Shown: positions 15,347 through 21,188 of the stretch, piece after piece
Position numbering within the stretch: position 1 is the first letter of the stretch
Layout of the letters: every line of letters begins with the position of its first letter
IMG/VR virus record: IMGVR_UViG_3300008113_000675
Location: 1-21,188 of that record
Length of the DNA: 21,188 bases
Source: a virus
Direction: 5' to 3' (one strand)
The notes under the pieces: generated by a model
Told to the model about the DNA's origin: nothing
Database searches by the model: none
What the model saw: only the letters and a program-made list of their open reading frames with translations
Translations under genes and position numbers: made by a program

Positions 15347-15940
15347 ATGATTAACTACAAAAACAGTAAAAGTTCTACTTTTCAAGAATCATTTGTTATC
15401 TCTATGACTCAAGAAAAAAAGAATGGATTTTATGTAGAGCTGGGCTCGGGAGACCCATACGCGGATAGTAATACGTCCTTGTTAGAGTCTGAGTTTGGAT
15501 GGAAGGGTCTTGCTCTTGAAATTGACAAAGAAGTGTCTGAAAAGTACAACTTATCTGACCGCAAGAACAAGTGTATTAACAAGAACGCCTTAAGCTTTGA
15601 CTATCTTAGTCATTTTAAAGAAAACAATTTTCCAAAAACTATTGATTTTTTGCAAATTGATATAGATGGGCATGATGATGGGAACTGTCTTTTAGCCCTT
15701 GTAGCGCTACCTATGCTGCAATATAGATTTTCAACAATAATTATTGAGCATGATTTATCTCAAAATTATAAAAGGTACTCTATGAGAGATGCTCAAAGAG
15801 AGATTTTAAGCAGTTTAGGGTACAAACTTATTGGACAGACCTTAAGTGAAGATTGGTGGGTTGACCCAGAGTCTGTAAACCAAGAGGCTTACAGGTACGA
15901 CATATTTAACGGGATACCGCACATTGGGGGGACCAAATGA
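15347..15940 (+). CDS. FkbM-like SAM-dependent methyltransferase
   Basis: This 197-residue protein fits class I methyltransferases related to FkbM, which often methylate oxygen on sugars or other small groups. Visible points are the SAM-binding loop GFYVELGSGDPYADSNTS (27-44), the acidic end of the second strand LALEID (55-60), IDFLQIDIDGHDDGN (99-113), IIIEHD (131-136) and EDWWVDP (168-174). The ATG follows the SDR stop by two bases, and its own stop overlaps the next gene as ATGA. Target not known; a hydroxyl made by an oxygenase would suit this family, but that is inference. Confidence 0.75.
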   Translation: MINYKNSKSSTFQESFVISMTQEKKNGFYVELGSGDPYADSNTSLLESEFGWKGLALEIDKEVSEKYNLSDRKNKCINKNALSFDYLSHFKENNFPKTIDFLQIDIDGHDDGNCLLALVALPMLQYRFSTIIIEHDLSQNYKRYSMRDAQREILSSLGYKLIGQTLSEDWWVDPESVNQEAYRYDIFNGIPHIGGTK

Positions 15941-16464
15941 AATTAATAAAACACGCTGAAGGTGTACACGAAATTGAAGAGTTTTTAGATGAAGAACTGA
16001 GAACGGCTTTTTTATCTAAGGCTAGCGAGAACGTAAACTGGAATACCTCACATATAGGGAACACAGTTAAAGATATGGGTGATGAGCTATACTTTAAGAT
16101 ATGGGATGTGTATAAAAATATTGAAACATTTTTTACTAATATAGGGTCAGTAATTTACTCTCGTGATTTACGAAGGCTAACAAATTCAGAGTTTATGTGG
16201 CCGCATGAAGACGGTGGAAACCCCGATGACCCACGAAAAATAGTCTTTGGGGTTGCTATTTATTTAAATGACGATTTTACTGGGGGAGAGCTAATATACC
16301 CAACTCTTGGTCTCAGTGTTACCCCGAAGGCAGGAAGCATGGTTATTCACAACGCCGACCTTAAACATCAAGTATTCCCAGTTTTAAAGGGAGAAAGGTA
16401 TTCAATAACTACCTTTGTTTTTGGCGATGAATCTACTAAATTTGTCCCTATAATAGAAGAATGA
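15937..16464 (+). CDS. 2OG-Fe(II) oxygenase, P4H-like (copy 7, short)
   Basis: At 175 residues this is the shortest oxygenase here. It keeps all key residues: H90-E-D92 (WPHEDGG), H144 (LKHQVFPV) and R154 (GERYS). The core is AIYLNDDFTGGELIYPTLG (107-125), followed by TPKAGSMVIHNAD. It has only a short N-terminal helical part (11-30), so it is close to a minimal catalytic domain. It overlaps the methyltransferase before it (ATGA) and the connector-like gene after it (ATGA), showing that the cassette is stitched into the structural operon without a gap. Confidence 0.88.
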   Translation: MKLIKHAEGVHEIEEFLDEELRTAFLSKASENVNWNTSHIGNTVKDMGDELYFKIWDVYKNIETFFTNIGSVIYSRDLRRLTNSEFMWPHEDGGNPDDPRKIVFGVAIYLNDDFTGGELIYPTLGLSVTPKAGSMVIHNADLKHQVFPVLKGERYSITTFVFGDESTKFVPIIEE

Positions 16465-16982
16465 AAGCATATACCCCAGGCGGGCGTTTTGACGCAGACT
16501 TTGAAACCACAGACCTTCTTGCTGGTATTGATGCTGACCTTAAGATGCCAGTAGGCACTAACGCTTTATGGTATATCTATAGCCCTTCTGCCACTGTACT
16601 AGACCCTATCTACGATACTGGCCAGGACCTCAGCGGGTCTCTTGGAGGAAAGCGTTGGACGGGGCCTTTCTCTATACCTGTAGTACGGGCAGTTATTGAC
16701 CAGGGCTCGGCTAAAACTTCAGCAGTTGGTTACTACAATGCGGACACCCTGCACCTTACCTTCAACATTGAAGACGTTGCCAAGTACGCCCCTAATATCA
16801 TTATCCGACCCGACACAAACAACCGAGACCGTATTGTCTGGCGTGGCCAGGTATATCGCCCATTCTCAATCCAAGAACGCGGTATCATTGCGGATAGGTT
16901 TACAATCCTGTCTGTTGACTGTATTCAGGTTATGCCTGAAGAAATGGTCAATGACCCTCAGTTTCAGACATACGCTTCTTAA
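16461..16982 (+). CDS. Head-tail connector/stopper-like protein
   Basis: This 173-residue protein resembles small head-completion or neck proteins: LWYIYSPSA (36-44), DPIYDTG (48-54), GGKRWTGPFSIPV (62-74), then strands with LHLTF (97-101), DRIVWRGQVYRPFSIQERGI (123-142, in two pieces) and a final strand LSVDCIQVMP (150-159). Such proteins close the portal and join the tail. The family was not confirmed. Its start overlaps oxygenase copy 7 as ATGA. Codon use shifts back to CGC/CGT arginine, like the head genes, which marks the end of the AGA-rich cassette. Confidence 0.6.
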   Translation: MKAYTPGGRFDADFETTDLLAGIDADLKMPVGTNALWYIYSPSATVLDPIYDTGQDLSGSLGGKRWTGPFSIPVVRAVIDQGSAKTSAVGYYNADTLHLTFNIEDVAKYAPNIIIRPDTNNRDRIVWRGQVYRPFSIQERGIIADRFTILSVDCIQVMPEEMVNDPQFQTYAS

Positions 16983-16991
16983 GGAGATACA

Positions 16992-17282
16992 ATGGCCGTT
17001 ACTCATCAATCTTTCACTGTAGGCACCAGTCCCGTTTTACTTGTTACAGTCCCAGAAAAAAGCCAAGAAACAACTGTTCAAATCGTTAATGACGATAACA
17101 ACAGCATCTATATTGGCGATGCAACTGTTACAACTAGCGGAGTAGACAGGGGCCTTACAGTAAAGAAGGACTCTGTTTACAGCATCAAACTAAATGCGGG
17201 CGATAAGCTCTATGGAGTTGCCGCTATTGCTACAGGCTCTAACGCCGTATCCGTTCTCTACTCAAGTGTATTTCCAAGCTAA
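16992..17282 (+). CDS. Small beta-sandwich-like phage protein
   Basis: This 96-residue protein has a run of short strands: SPVLLVTVPE (13-22), TTVQIVNDDNNSIYIGDATV (27-46), GLTVKKDSVYSIKL (54-67), and GDKLYGVAAI (70-79). The order 'V.I.N.....IYIG...V....G..V....S......G..LY' appears in small phage structural proteins, often near head or neck genes. Possible roles are capsid or fibre decoration. An AAGGAGA ribosome site precedes the ATG, and the stop overlaps the next gene (TAATG). Confidence 0.65.
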   Translation: MAVTHQSFTVGTSPVLLVTVPEKSQETTVQIVNDDNNSIYIGDATVTTSGVDRGLTVKKDSVYSIKLNAGDKLYGVAAIATGSNAVSVLYSSVFPS

Positions 17283-17431
17283 TGGCTAAAGACACTAACC
17301 CTTGTTGGGATGGCTACGTTCAAGTAGGCATGAAGATGAAGAACGGAAAAAAGGTTCCGAACTGCGTACCTGCAGGCTCTGGAAAAAAGAAAGTTGCAAA
17401 ACCTACTACAAAGAAGGCTGGTAAAAAATAA
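17282..17431 (+). CDS. Tiny Lys-rich protein with CWDGY...NCVP motif
   Basis: This 49-residue protein contains PCWDGYVQVGMKMKNGKK (7-24) followed by VPNCVP (25-30) and a Lys-rich C-terminus. The 'PCW.GY...G.K.K.G..VPNCVP' motif is one I recognise from small or C-terminal segments of phage proteins, including in cyanophages. Two Cys may pair or bind metal. It overlaps its neighbours as TAATG on both sides. Its function is unknown. Its basic charge suggests contact with DNA or an acidic partner. Confidence 0.7.
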   Translation: MAKDTNPCWDGYVQVGMKMKNGKKVPNCVPAGSGKKKVAKPTTKKAGKK

Positions 17432-17613
17432 TGTGCGCAGCATGCGGATGTGGAAAGAAAAAGGGCGAGCCAGGCTTTGGCAAGGGCCCAAAGAAGACTG
17501 CTAAGAAGGCAGCCGCTAAGGGAATGTCCCCAAAGCAGAAGAAGCTTGATGTTGATAAAGACGGCAAGCTAGAAGGCTCTGACTTTGCTGCTCTACGAAA
17601 GAAGAAGAAGTAA
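17431..17613 (+). CDS. Tiny Cys/Lys-rich protein with EF-hand-like loop
   Basis: This 60-residue protein starts MCAACGCG, with three cysteines in six residues, then a Lys/Ala-rich middle, then an EF-hand-type loop DVDKDGKLEGSD (40-51) with Asp at positions 1, 3, 5 and 12 and Glu at 9, followed by FAALRKKKK. Calcium binding by the loop is plausible; metal binding by the Cys cluster also. It is part of the TAATG-coupled run. Function not known. Confidence 0.72.
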   Translation: MCAACGCGKKKGEPGFGKGPKKTAKKAAAKGMSPKQKKLDVDKDGKLEGSDFAALRKKKK

Positions 17614-17753
17614 TGTGCGCCACCTGTGGCTGCATGAAGCCAAAGGATAAGCACGGTATGAAGTCCCTAGCTGCTGCTAATAAGAAGTTTGCTAAGAAGG
17701 CAGCGCCTTCAAAGGCTAAGAAAGCGGCTATGCCTAGAAAGAAAGGCATGTAA
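17613..17753 (+). CDS. Tiny Cys/Lys-rich protein
   Basis: This 46-residue protein begins MCATCGCMKPKD, a start very like that of the preceding gene (MCAACGCGKKK), and continues as a Lys/Ala-rich tail. The shared MCxxCGC start suggests a duplicated short metal-binding or lipid-anchor-like motif. It is linked to both neighbours by TAATG overlaps, which supports it as a real gene despite its size. Confidence 0.65.
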   Translation: MCATCGCMKPKDKHGMKSLAAANKKFAKKAAPSKAKKAAMPRKKGM

Positions 17754-18043
17754 TGAAGAAGGTTACCTCTGGCGGCACTAAGCCATATAACAAACTAAAC
17801 GACAAGGCTCAGGATGCCAAGACCACTCGTGGCTTGGACAAAGAAGAAAAAGCCAAGTTTGAGAAGATGGACAAGCAGCATCGTAAGCCTGTCAACCAAA
17901 AGGAAGACACCTACATGGACAAGGCAAACGTAGAGCGCATCAAGGAACGCGAGCGAGCTCACGAAGCTAAAGAAGGCAAAAAGGGCGAAAAGGCTGAAGA
18001 CAAAAAAGAAGTCAAAAAGAAGAAACCAACAAAAAAGAAGTAA
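17753..18043 (+). CDS. Highly charged Lys/Glu-rich protein
   Basis: This 96-residue protein is almost all hydrophilic and probably helical, with a basic C-terminal run (KKEVKKKKPTKKK, 84-96). It resembles small phage DNA-associated or scaffold-type proteins by composition only. Cysteine is absent, unlike the three genes before it. It is the last gene of the coupled run and is followed within 10 bases by a strong terminator. Confidence 0.7.
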   Translation: MKKVTSGGTKPYNKLNDKAQDAKTTRGLDKEEKAKFEKMDKQHRKPVNQKEDTYMDKANVERIKERERAHEAKEGKKGEKAEDKKEVKKKKPTKKK

Positions 18044-18047
18044 GGTT

Positions 18048-18070
18048 AAGGCCCCGCAAGGGGCCTTTTT
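18048..18070 (+). terminator. Intrinsic terminator
   Basis: GGCCCC (18050-18055) pairs with GGGGCC (18060-18065) around GCAA, with an A-T extension and five T at 18066-18070. It ends the run of small genes. Confidence 0.85.
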
Positions 18071-18083
18071 CTTTATACTTATA

Positions 18084-18104
18084 TTGACCTCATGCGGGGG
18101 TCAA
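18084..18104 (+). promoter_or_regulatory. Inverted repeat in a possible promoter region
   Basis: TTGACC (18084-18089) and GGTCAA (18099-18104) form a perfect 6-bp inverted repeat with a 9-base centre, between the terminator and the next gene. TTGACC resembles a -35 box, but no good -10 box lies 17 bases on (TTTACC). It could be an operator or a small hairpin. Confidence 0.3.
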
Positions 18105-18148
18105 GCTTTACCTTGCGAAGTGCGTTGCTTAGTCTTAGGAGACTTGCC

Positions 18149-18298
18149 ATGTCTAATGTAGACAAACCAGATGAAGTGGCTTTTGCTAAAGCCGCTATAG
18201 AAAATCTCCCTTCGCAGGATGATAAAAACAAACAACTTCTTGGTCTTGGCGCAGCGTACATCTTAGGTAGAGTGGCTAGACGTGTACGAGGACGATAA
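18149..18298 (+). CDS. Tiny protein of unknown function
   Basis: This 49-residue protein starts at 18149 because TTAGGAGA lies seven bases before that ATG; a longer in-frame start at 18092 has no such site and would reach into the inverted repeat. The protein has an acidic first half and a Gly/Ala helix with a basic end (AAYILGRVARRVRGR, 35-49), which could touch membrane or nucleic acid. It overlaps the next gene by 17 bases. No family was recognised. Confidence 0.62.
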   Translation: MSNVDKPDEVAFAKAAIENLPSQDDKNKQLLGLGAAYILGRVARRVRGR

Positions 18299-18617
18299 AA
18301 ACATAGAAGTTGCGGCCTCTGATGCCGCATACAATCTAATCCCTCAACTGGAGTCTCTCCTTGCCCTCTCAGCCGATGCTATGGGCTGGCCAGACAATAT
18401 TATTTCGCGTCTAACTATTACCTATGATGACGGGAAACTTACCCTGACCTACCCAGAAGACATCGCTAAGCAGGTAGATGACCTTGAGTACGGAGCTGAA
18501 GGAAACCCTCCTCGCGCCCTTATCCGTAACTTTACACGTAGAGCCGAAAACGCTATTCAAAAGTCTTTGGCTAATAACACCCTGGACCTTCTATTAGAGA
18601 TGAAGGAGGTGTTCTAA
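18282..18617 (+). CDS. Unknown tail-region protein
   Basis: This 111-residue protein starts with GTG at 18282, inside the end of the previous gene. It has a helical first part (AAYNLIPQLESLLALSADAMG, in two pieces around 14-35), strands LTITYDDGKLTLTYPED (44-60), and a C-terminal helix. Length and position just before tail terminator-like and sheath genes suggest a neck or tail-completion protein. No family was recognised. Its stop overlaps the next start (TAATG), and the AAGGAGGTG near its end acts as the ribosome site for that gene. Confidence 0.65.
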   Translation: MYEDDKNIEVAASDAAYNLIPQLESLLALSADAMGWPDNIISRLTITYDDGKLTLTYPEDIAKQVDDLEYGAEGNPPRALIRNFTRRAENAIQKSLANNTLDLLLEMKEVF

Positions 18618-19240
18618 TGGGAAACCCATTTATTATTGCTGAGGACGCTGCTCTTAAAGCTCACCTAGCTGGAATGACAGTATCTGACGAGAAAAACGCG
18701 GCGCGCCCAGTAAAGGTGTGGTTTGGCTACCCAGACGTGGAAGTACGTGCGCAAGAGTTCCCATTCATAACTATTGACCTTATTGACATCAACCCTGCAA
18801 ATGACCGCCAGCACTCTGGGGTTATATACGACGCAGACTATAACGGTACTTTGCCTTTGGCAACAACCGCTCAATATAAATACACAATACCAGTGGCATA
18901 CGACCTTGTGTATCAAATTACATCGTATGCGCGTCACCCACGCCATGATAGAGCTCTAATGATGCAGCTCTTAAATAAGTTTCCATCAAAGTTCGGAAAA
19001 CTAGCTGTGCCTAATTTTACAGGTACAGAGACTGGTTACCGTTCTATGTTCCTGGATGGATTTGTAAAACGAGACGCGGTAGAAAGTGAAACTGGAAACC
19101 GTCGTCTTCTAAGGAACGCCCTTTCTGTAAGAGTTGTCAGTGAGATGACTCCTACAGTAGCTGCCTCTCTAGTACCACTTACAGAGACAGTGTTCTTGGA
19201 TAAGACTTCGACTCCCCCTTCTGGATACCAGACCGTTTAA
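18617..19240 (+). CDS. Tail-terminator/neck-like protein
   Basis: This 207-residue protein lies immediately before the sheath gene, where contractile-tail phages often have a tail terminator or completion protein that caps the tail. It contains PVKVWFGYPDVEVRAQEFPF (31-50), FITIDLIDI (50-58), YDLVYQITSYARHPRHDRAL (94-113), and strands leading to a variable end. The 'YP..E.....P.I.I........Y.Y..P....Y.I...A....H...L...L...FP' pattern fits such proteins in general. The role is inferred from position and pattern. Confidence 0.6.
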   Translation: MGNPFIIAEDAALKAHLAGMTVSDEKNAARPVKVWFGYPDVEVRAQEFPFITIDLIDINPANDRQHSGVIYDADYNGTLPLATTAQYKYTIPVAYDLVYQITSYARHPRHDRALMMQLLNKFPSKFGKLAVPNFTGTETGYRSMFLDGFVKRDAVESETGNRRLLRNALSVRVVSEMTPTVAASLVPLTETVFLDKTSTPPSGYQTV

Positions 19241-19249
19241 CATATGTTA
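19238..19249. repeat. 12-bp perfect palindrome before the sheath gene
   Basis: TAACATATGTTA is a perfect palindrome that includes the stop codon of the gene upstream and lies in the 38-base gap before the sheath gene. It could be an operator half of a site or chance. Confidence 0.35.
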
Positions 19250-19278
19250 CCTATGAGACAATTTAAGGAGATAATCTA

Positions 19279-20808
19279 ATGGCATTTCAACGCCCTGGGG
19301 TGTACGTCCAAGAGACGCTTAACCCTGTTCAGTCTGTAGTTGGTTCCAACTCAGATTCATATGGTGCTTTTATTGGACCTAACGACCGTGGCCCAGTCAA
19401 CACACCTACTCTTGTTACATCCTGGAGCCAGTATGTAACGCTGTTTGGTCAGTGGAATACAACAGCATCTAATGACCTACCTCTTGCTATCTACATGTTC
19501 TTTGCAAACGGCGGAAGCGCTTGCTACGTTGTTCGTGTAGTTGGTAGCAGCTCAGCAGTTGCAACACGTAGCTTTAGCGACCGTGCGTCTACCCCGCTTG
19601 CAACACTAAGACTATCTGCGGCAAACGTAGGTATCTGGGGTAACGACATTAACGTATCTATTTCAGATGCAACTACAACTGGCCTTTTTGATGTGACGAT
19701 TTATTATGGTGGAAACACCGATTCAGAGATTGTTGAAAAGTTTACTGACCTTTCAATGACAGCTACAAACACACGCTATGCTCCAAACGTAATCAACAAT
19801 GGTTCAAAGTTTGTAGTCGCTCTTGATTTAAATAACGTAACTACGGGTGCAACTAAGAACCCATCAGTTGTTACAAACCAATCACTATCTAGCGGTACAA
19901 ACGGTGGCGCAGTTTCTACAATCGCAACCTACACCTACTTTGATACAGTTCTTCAGTCTTTGGTTTTAAACGTGCCAGGATTCACTGACGCTACAACAGT
20001 TAACGCAGCAATTGCTTACGCAGTAGCTCGCGGAGATATATTTGTTGTTATCGACTCAGCGGTTGCTTCTGGAGTTGACATGGAACTAGGAGCACCTGCT
20101 ACCTCTAGCACACAGCTAAACCTTGCTGCTTCTTACACAGCGTCTTCACAAGCTGCTGTCTATTACCCACGCCTATACATCGCAGACCCTACTTTGGGCT
20201 TAGGTGCGGCTACAGGTCAAACAAAGCTAGTTGGAGCTGGTGGAGCTGTTGTCGGTCTATACGCTGCAACAGATGCTTCTCGCGGAGTATTTAAGGCGCC
20301 AGCTGGTCTTCAAGCTCGTCTTGCAGGAGTAGTTTCTGTAAAGAAGCTAACTAACGCAGAGCTAGACATTGCTAACTCATCTGCCGCACCAGTTAACGCA
20401 ATTAAGTTTGTTGCGGGAACAGGTATTGTAGTAATGGGCGCTCGTACGCTAAAGGCTGGATATGTTGATAAGTACGTACCAGTTCGTCGTACACTTATCT
20501 ACTTGCGTAAGTCTGCAACCGACCTTACTGAGTTTGCCCTATTTGAGCCAAACGACGCTTTCCTATGGCGCCGTGTAAAAGCTGCTTTGAGCAGCTTCTT
20601 AACTAACTTCTGGGCACAGGGTGGCCTAGTTGGAGCAACACCAGCAGAGGCATACTATGTCCGATGCGATGAGTCAATCAACCCTCAATCACTAATTGAT
20701 AACGGCGAACTCCACATTGAAATTGGTGTGGCTCTTCAGCGACCAGCTGAGTTCGTAATTGTCAAAATTGGTCAGTTCAACGGTAACACTACCGTTACTG
20801 TGGCGTAA
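19279..20808 (+). CDS. Tail sheath protein
   Basis: This 509-residue protein is the contractile sheath subunit. The start FQRPGVYVQET (3-13) followed by GAFIGPNDRGPVNTPTLVTS (29-48), the 'YMFFANGGSACYVVRV' segment (72-87), and the conserved end (LIYLRKSATDLTEFALFEPN, then LWRRVKAALSSFLTNFWAQG and the AYYVRCDESIN stretch, finishing with VALQRPAEFVIVKIGQ) are all typical. It shows the phage has a myovirus-type tail. An AAGGAGAT ribosome site precedes the ATG, and the tail tube gene follows as expected. Confidence 0.95.
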   Translation: MAFQRPGVYVQETLNPVQSVVGSNSDSYGAFIGPNDRGPVNTPTLVTSWSQYVTLFGQWNTTASNDLPLAIYMFFANGGSACYVVRVVGSSSAVATRSFSDRASTPLATLRLSAANVGIWGNDINVSISDATTTGLFDVTIYYGGNTDSEIVEKFTDLSMTATNTRYAPNVINNGSKFVVALDLNNVTTGATKNPSVVTNQSLSSGTNGGAVSTIATYTYFDTVLQSLVLNVPGFTDATTVNAAIAYAVARGDIFVVIDSAVASGVDMELGAPATSSTQLNLAASYTASSQAAVYYPRLYIADPTLGLGAATGQTKLVGAGGAVVGLYAATDASRGVFKAPAGLQARLAGVVSVKKLTNAELDIANSSAAPVNAIKFVAGTGIVVMGARTLKAGYVDKYVPVRRTLIYLRKSATDLTEFALFEPNDAFLWRRVKAALSSFLTNFWAQGGLVGATPAEAYYVRCDESINPQSLIDNGELHIEIGVALQRPAEFVIVKIGQFNGNTTVTVA

Positions 20809-20823
20809 AGGAGATAAACAAAA

Positions 20824-21188
20824 ATGCCAAATAGTTCAATCGGTAAGTTCTCTACTCTGGCGTCTGACCCGTTACGCTCGTTTCGGTTCCAAGTAGAGTT
20901 TACAAAAGCGGACACGGACCCATTTAGTACCAAGCTGCTTACATCAAATGCAGCCCCTAACGGGGCTATTCAAGATGGCTGGATTGGTGGATTCTCATCA
21001 GTTAGCGGGTTGAGCATTACAACTCAATCTATCCCATATCGTGAAGGCGGCTACAACACAACTGTCCACCAGATACCTGGTATGACAACTTTTGGGCCAA
21101 TCTCACTACAGCGTGGCGTTCTATACGGAAATGACCAAGCAATCACTTGGATGCGTGGAATGTTTGCAGCAGTTGCTGGAGATGGATT
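20824..21188 (+). CDS. Tail tube protein, 3' end cut off by the window
   Basis: The first 121 codons of a gp19-like tail tube protein are present. Key points are SDPLRSFRFQVEF (14-26), GFSSVSGLSITTQSI then PYREGGYNTTV (near 55-80), and PGMTTFGPISLQRGVLYGN. It follows the sheath gene with an AAGGAGATAAAC ribosome site. The inner tube forms the channel that the sheath drives through the host envelope. Confidence 0.9.
   Translation, partial: MPNSSIGKFSTLASDPLRSFRFQVEFTKADTDPFSTKLLTSNAAPNGAIQDGWIGGFSSVSGLSITTQSIPYREGGYNTTVHQIPGMTTFGPISLQRGVLYGNDQAITWMRGMFAAVAGDG

Noticed and set aside
8276-16464. Oxygenases as TET/JBP-type DNA base modifiers or AlkB repair enzymes
   Set aside because: The NDDYEGGEL core, HxD context and length fit prolyl-4-hydroxylase-like proteins; no DNA methyltransferase or AlkB signatures were seen in the window.
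18092-18298. Longer version of the tiny protein starting at 18092
   Set aside because: The ATG at 18149 has TTAGGAGA at the right distance; the earlier ATG has no ribosome site and overlaps the inverted repeat.

Overview
The window is a stretch of a tailed, contractile-tail (myovirus-type) bacteriophage genome, most likely an uncultured aquatic phage. Every supported gene is on the + strand and genes are packed with very short gaps or ATGA/TAATG overlaps. The anchors are an N4-gp56-type major capsid protein (35-1105), a tail sheath (19279-20808) and the start of a gp19-like tail tube (20824 to the window edge). No integrase, transposase, tRNA, rRNA or CRISPR array was seen. The host cannot be read from the sequence. 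The gene style (fibre modules, P4H-like oxygenases, CWxGY/EF-hand small proteins) recalls phages of cyanobacteria and freshwater actinobacteria, but this is inference.

Layout. 35-2707 is the head and connector region: capsid, a small head-associated protein, and an adaptor-like protein fused to an Ig-like C-terminal domain. Two hairpins lie in the gaps here. 2709-7542 is a fibre block: a small lectin-like/beta protein, two modular tail-fibre proteins that share modules, a frameshifted remnant of another fibre gene between them, and an FN3-like protein ending in 17 FFP/FFPP units and a cysteine-rich tip. 7587-16464 is an accessory cassette of about 9 kb. It holds a small unknown protein, a zinc-ribbon-like protein, seven separate prolyl-4-hydroxylase-like 2-oxoglutarate/Fe(II) oxygenases, two related DUF6065-like proteins interleaved with the first three oxygenases, a glutathione-peroxidase-like thioredoxin-fold protein, a short-chain dehydrogenase and an FkbM-like methyltransferase. 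16461-21188 returns to virion assembly: a connector-like protein, a small beta protein, four tiny Cys/Lys-rich proteins in a coupled run ended by a good terminator, then tail genes up to sheath and tube.

How it may work together. The most striking point is that seven intact, mutually divergent 2OG-Fe(II) oxygenases sit directly downstream of a virion-type protein whose stalk is almost only Phe and Pro (29 prolines in 63 residues). The hypothesis worth testing is a phage-encoded post-translational modification system that hydroxylates proline (or other residues) on the phage's own fibres, with the methyltransferase, dehydrogenase and peroxidase-like protein as further tailoring or protective factors. 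Sequence shows the enzymes and the proline stalk; the substrate link is inference. The cassette lies between two genes that look like head-tail connector components, so it appears to have been inserted into, or grown within, the structural operon.
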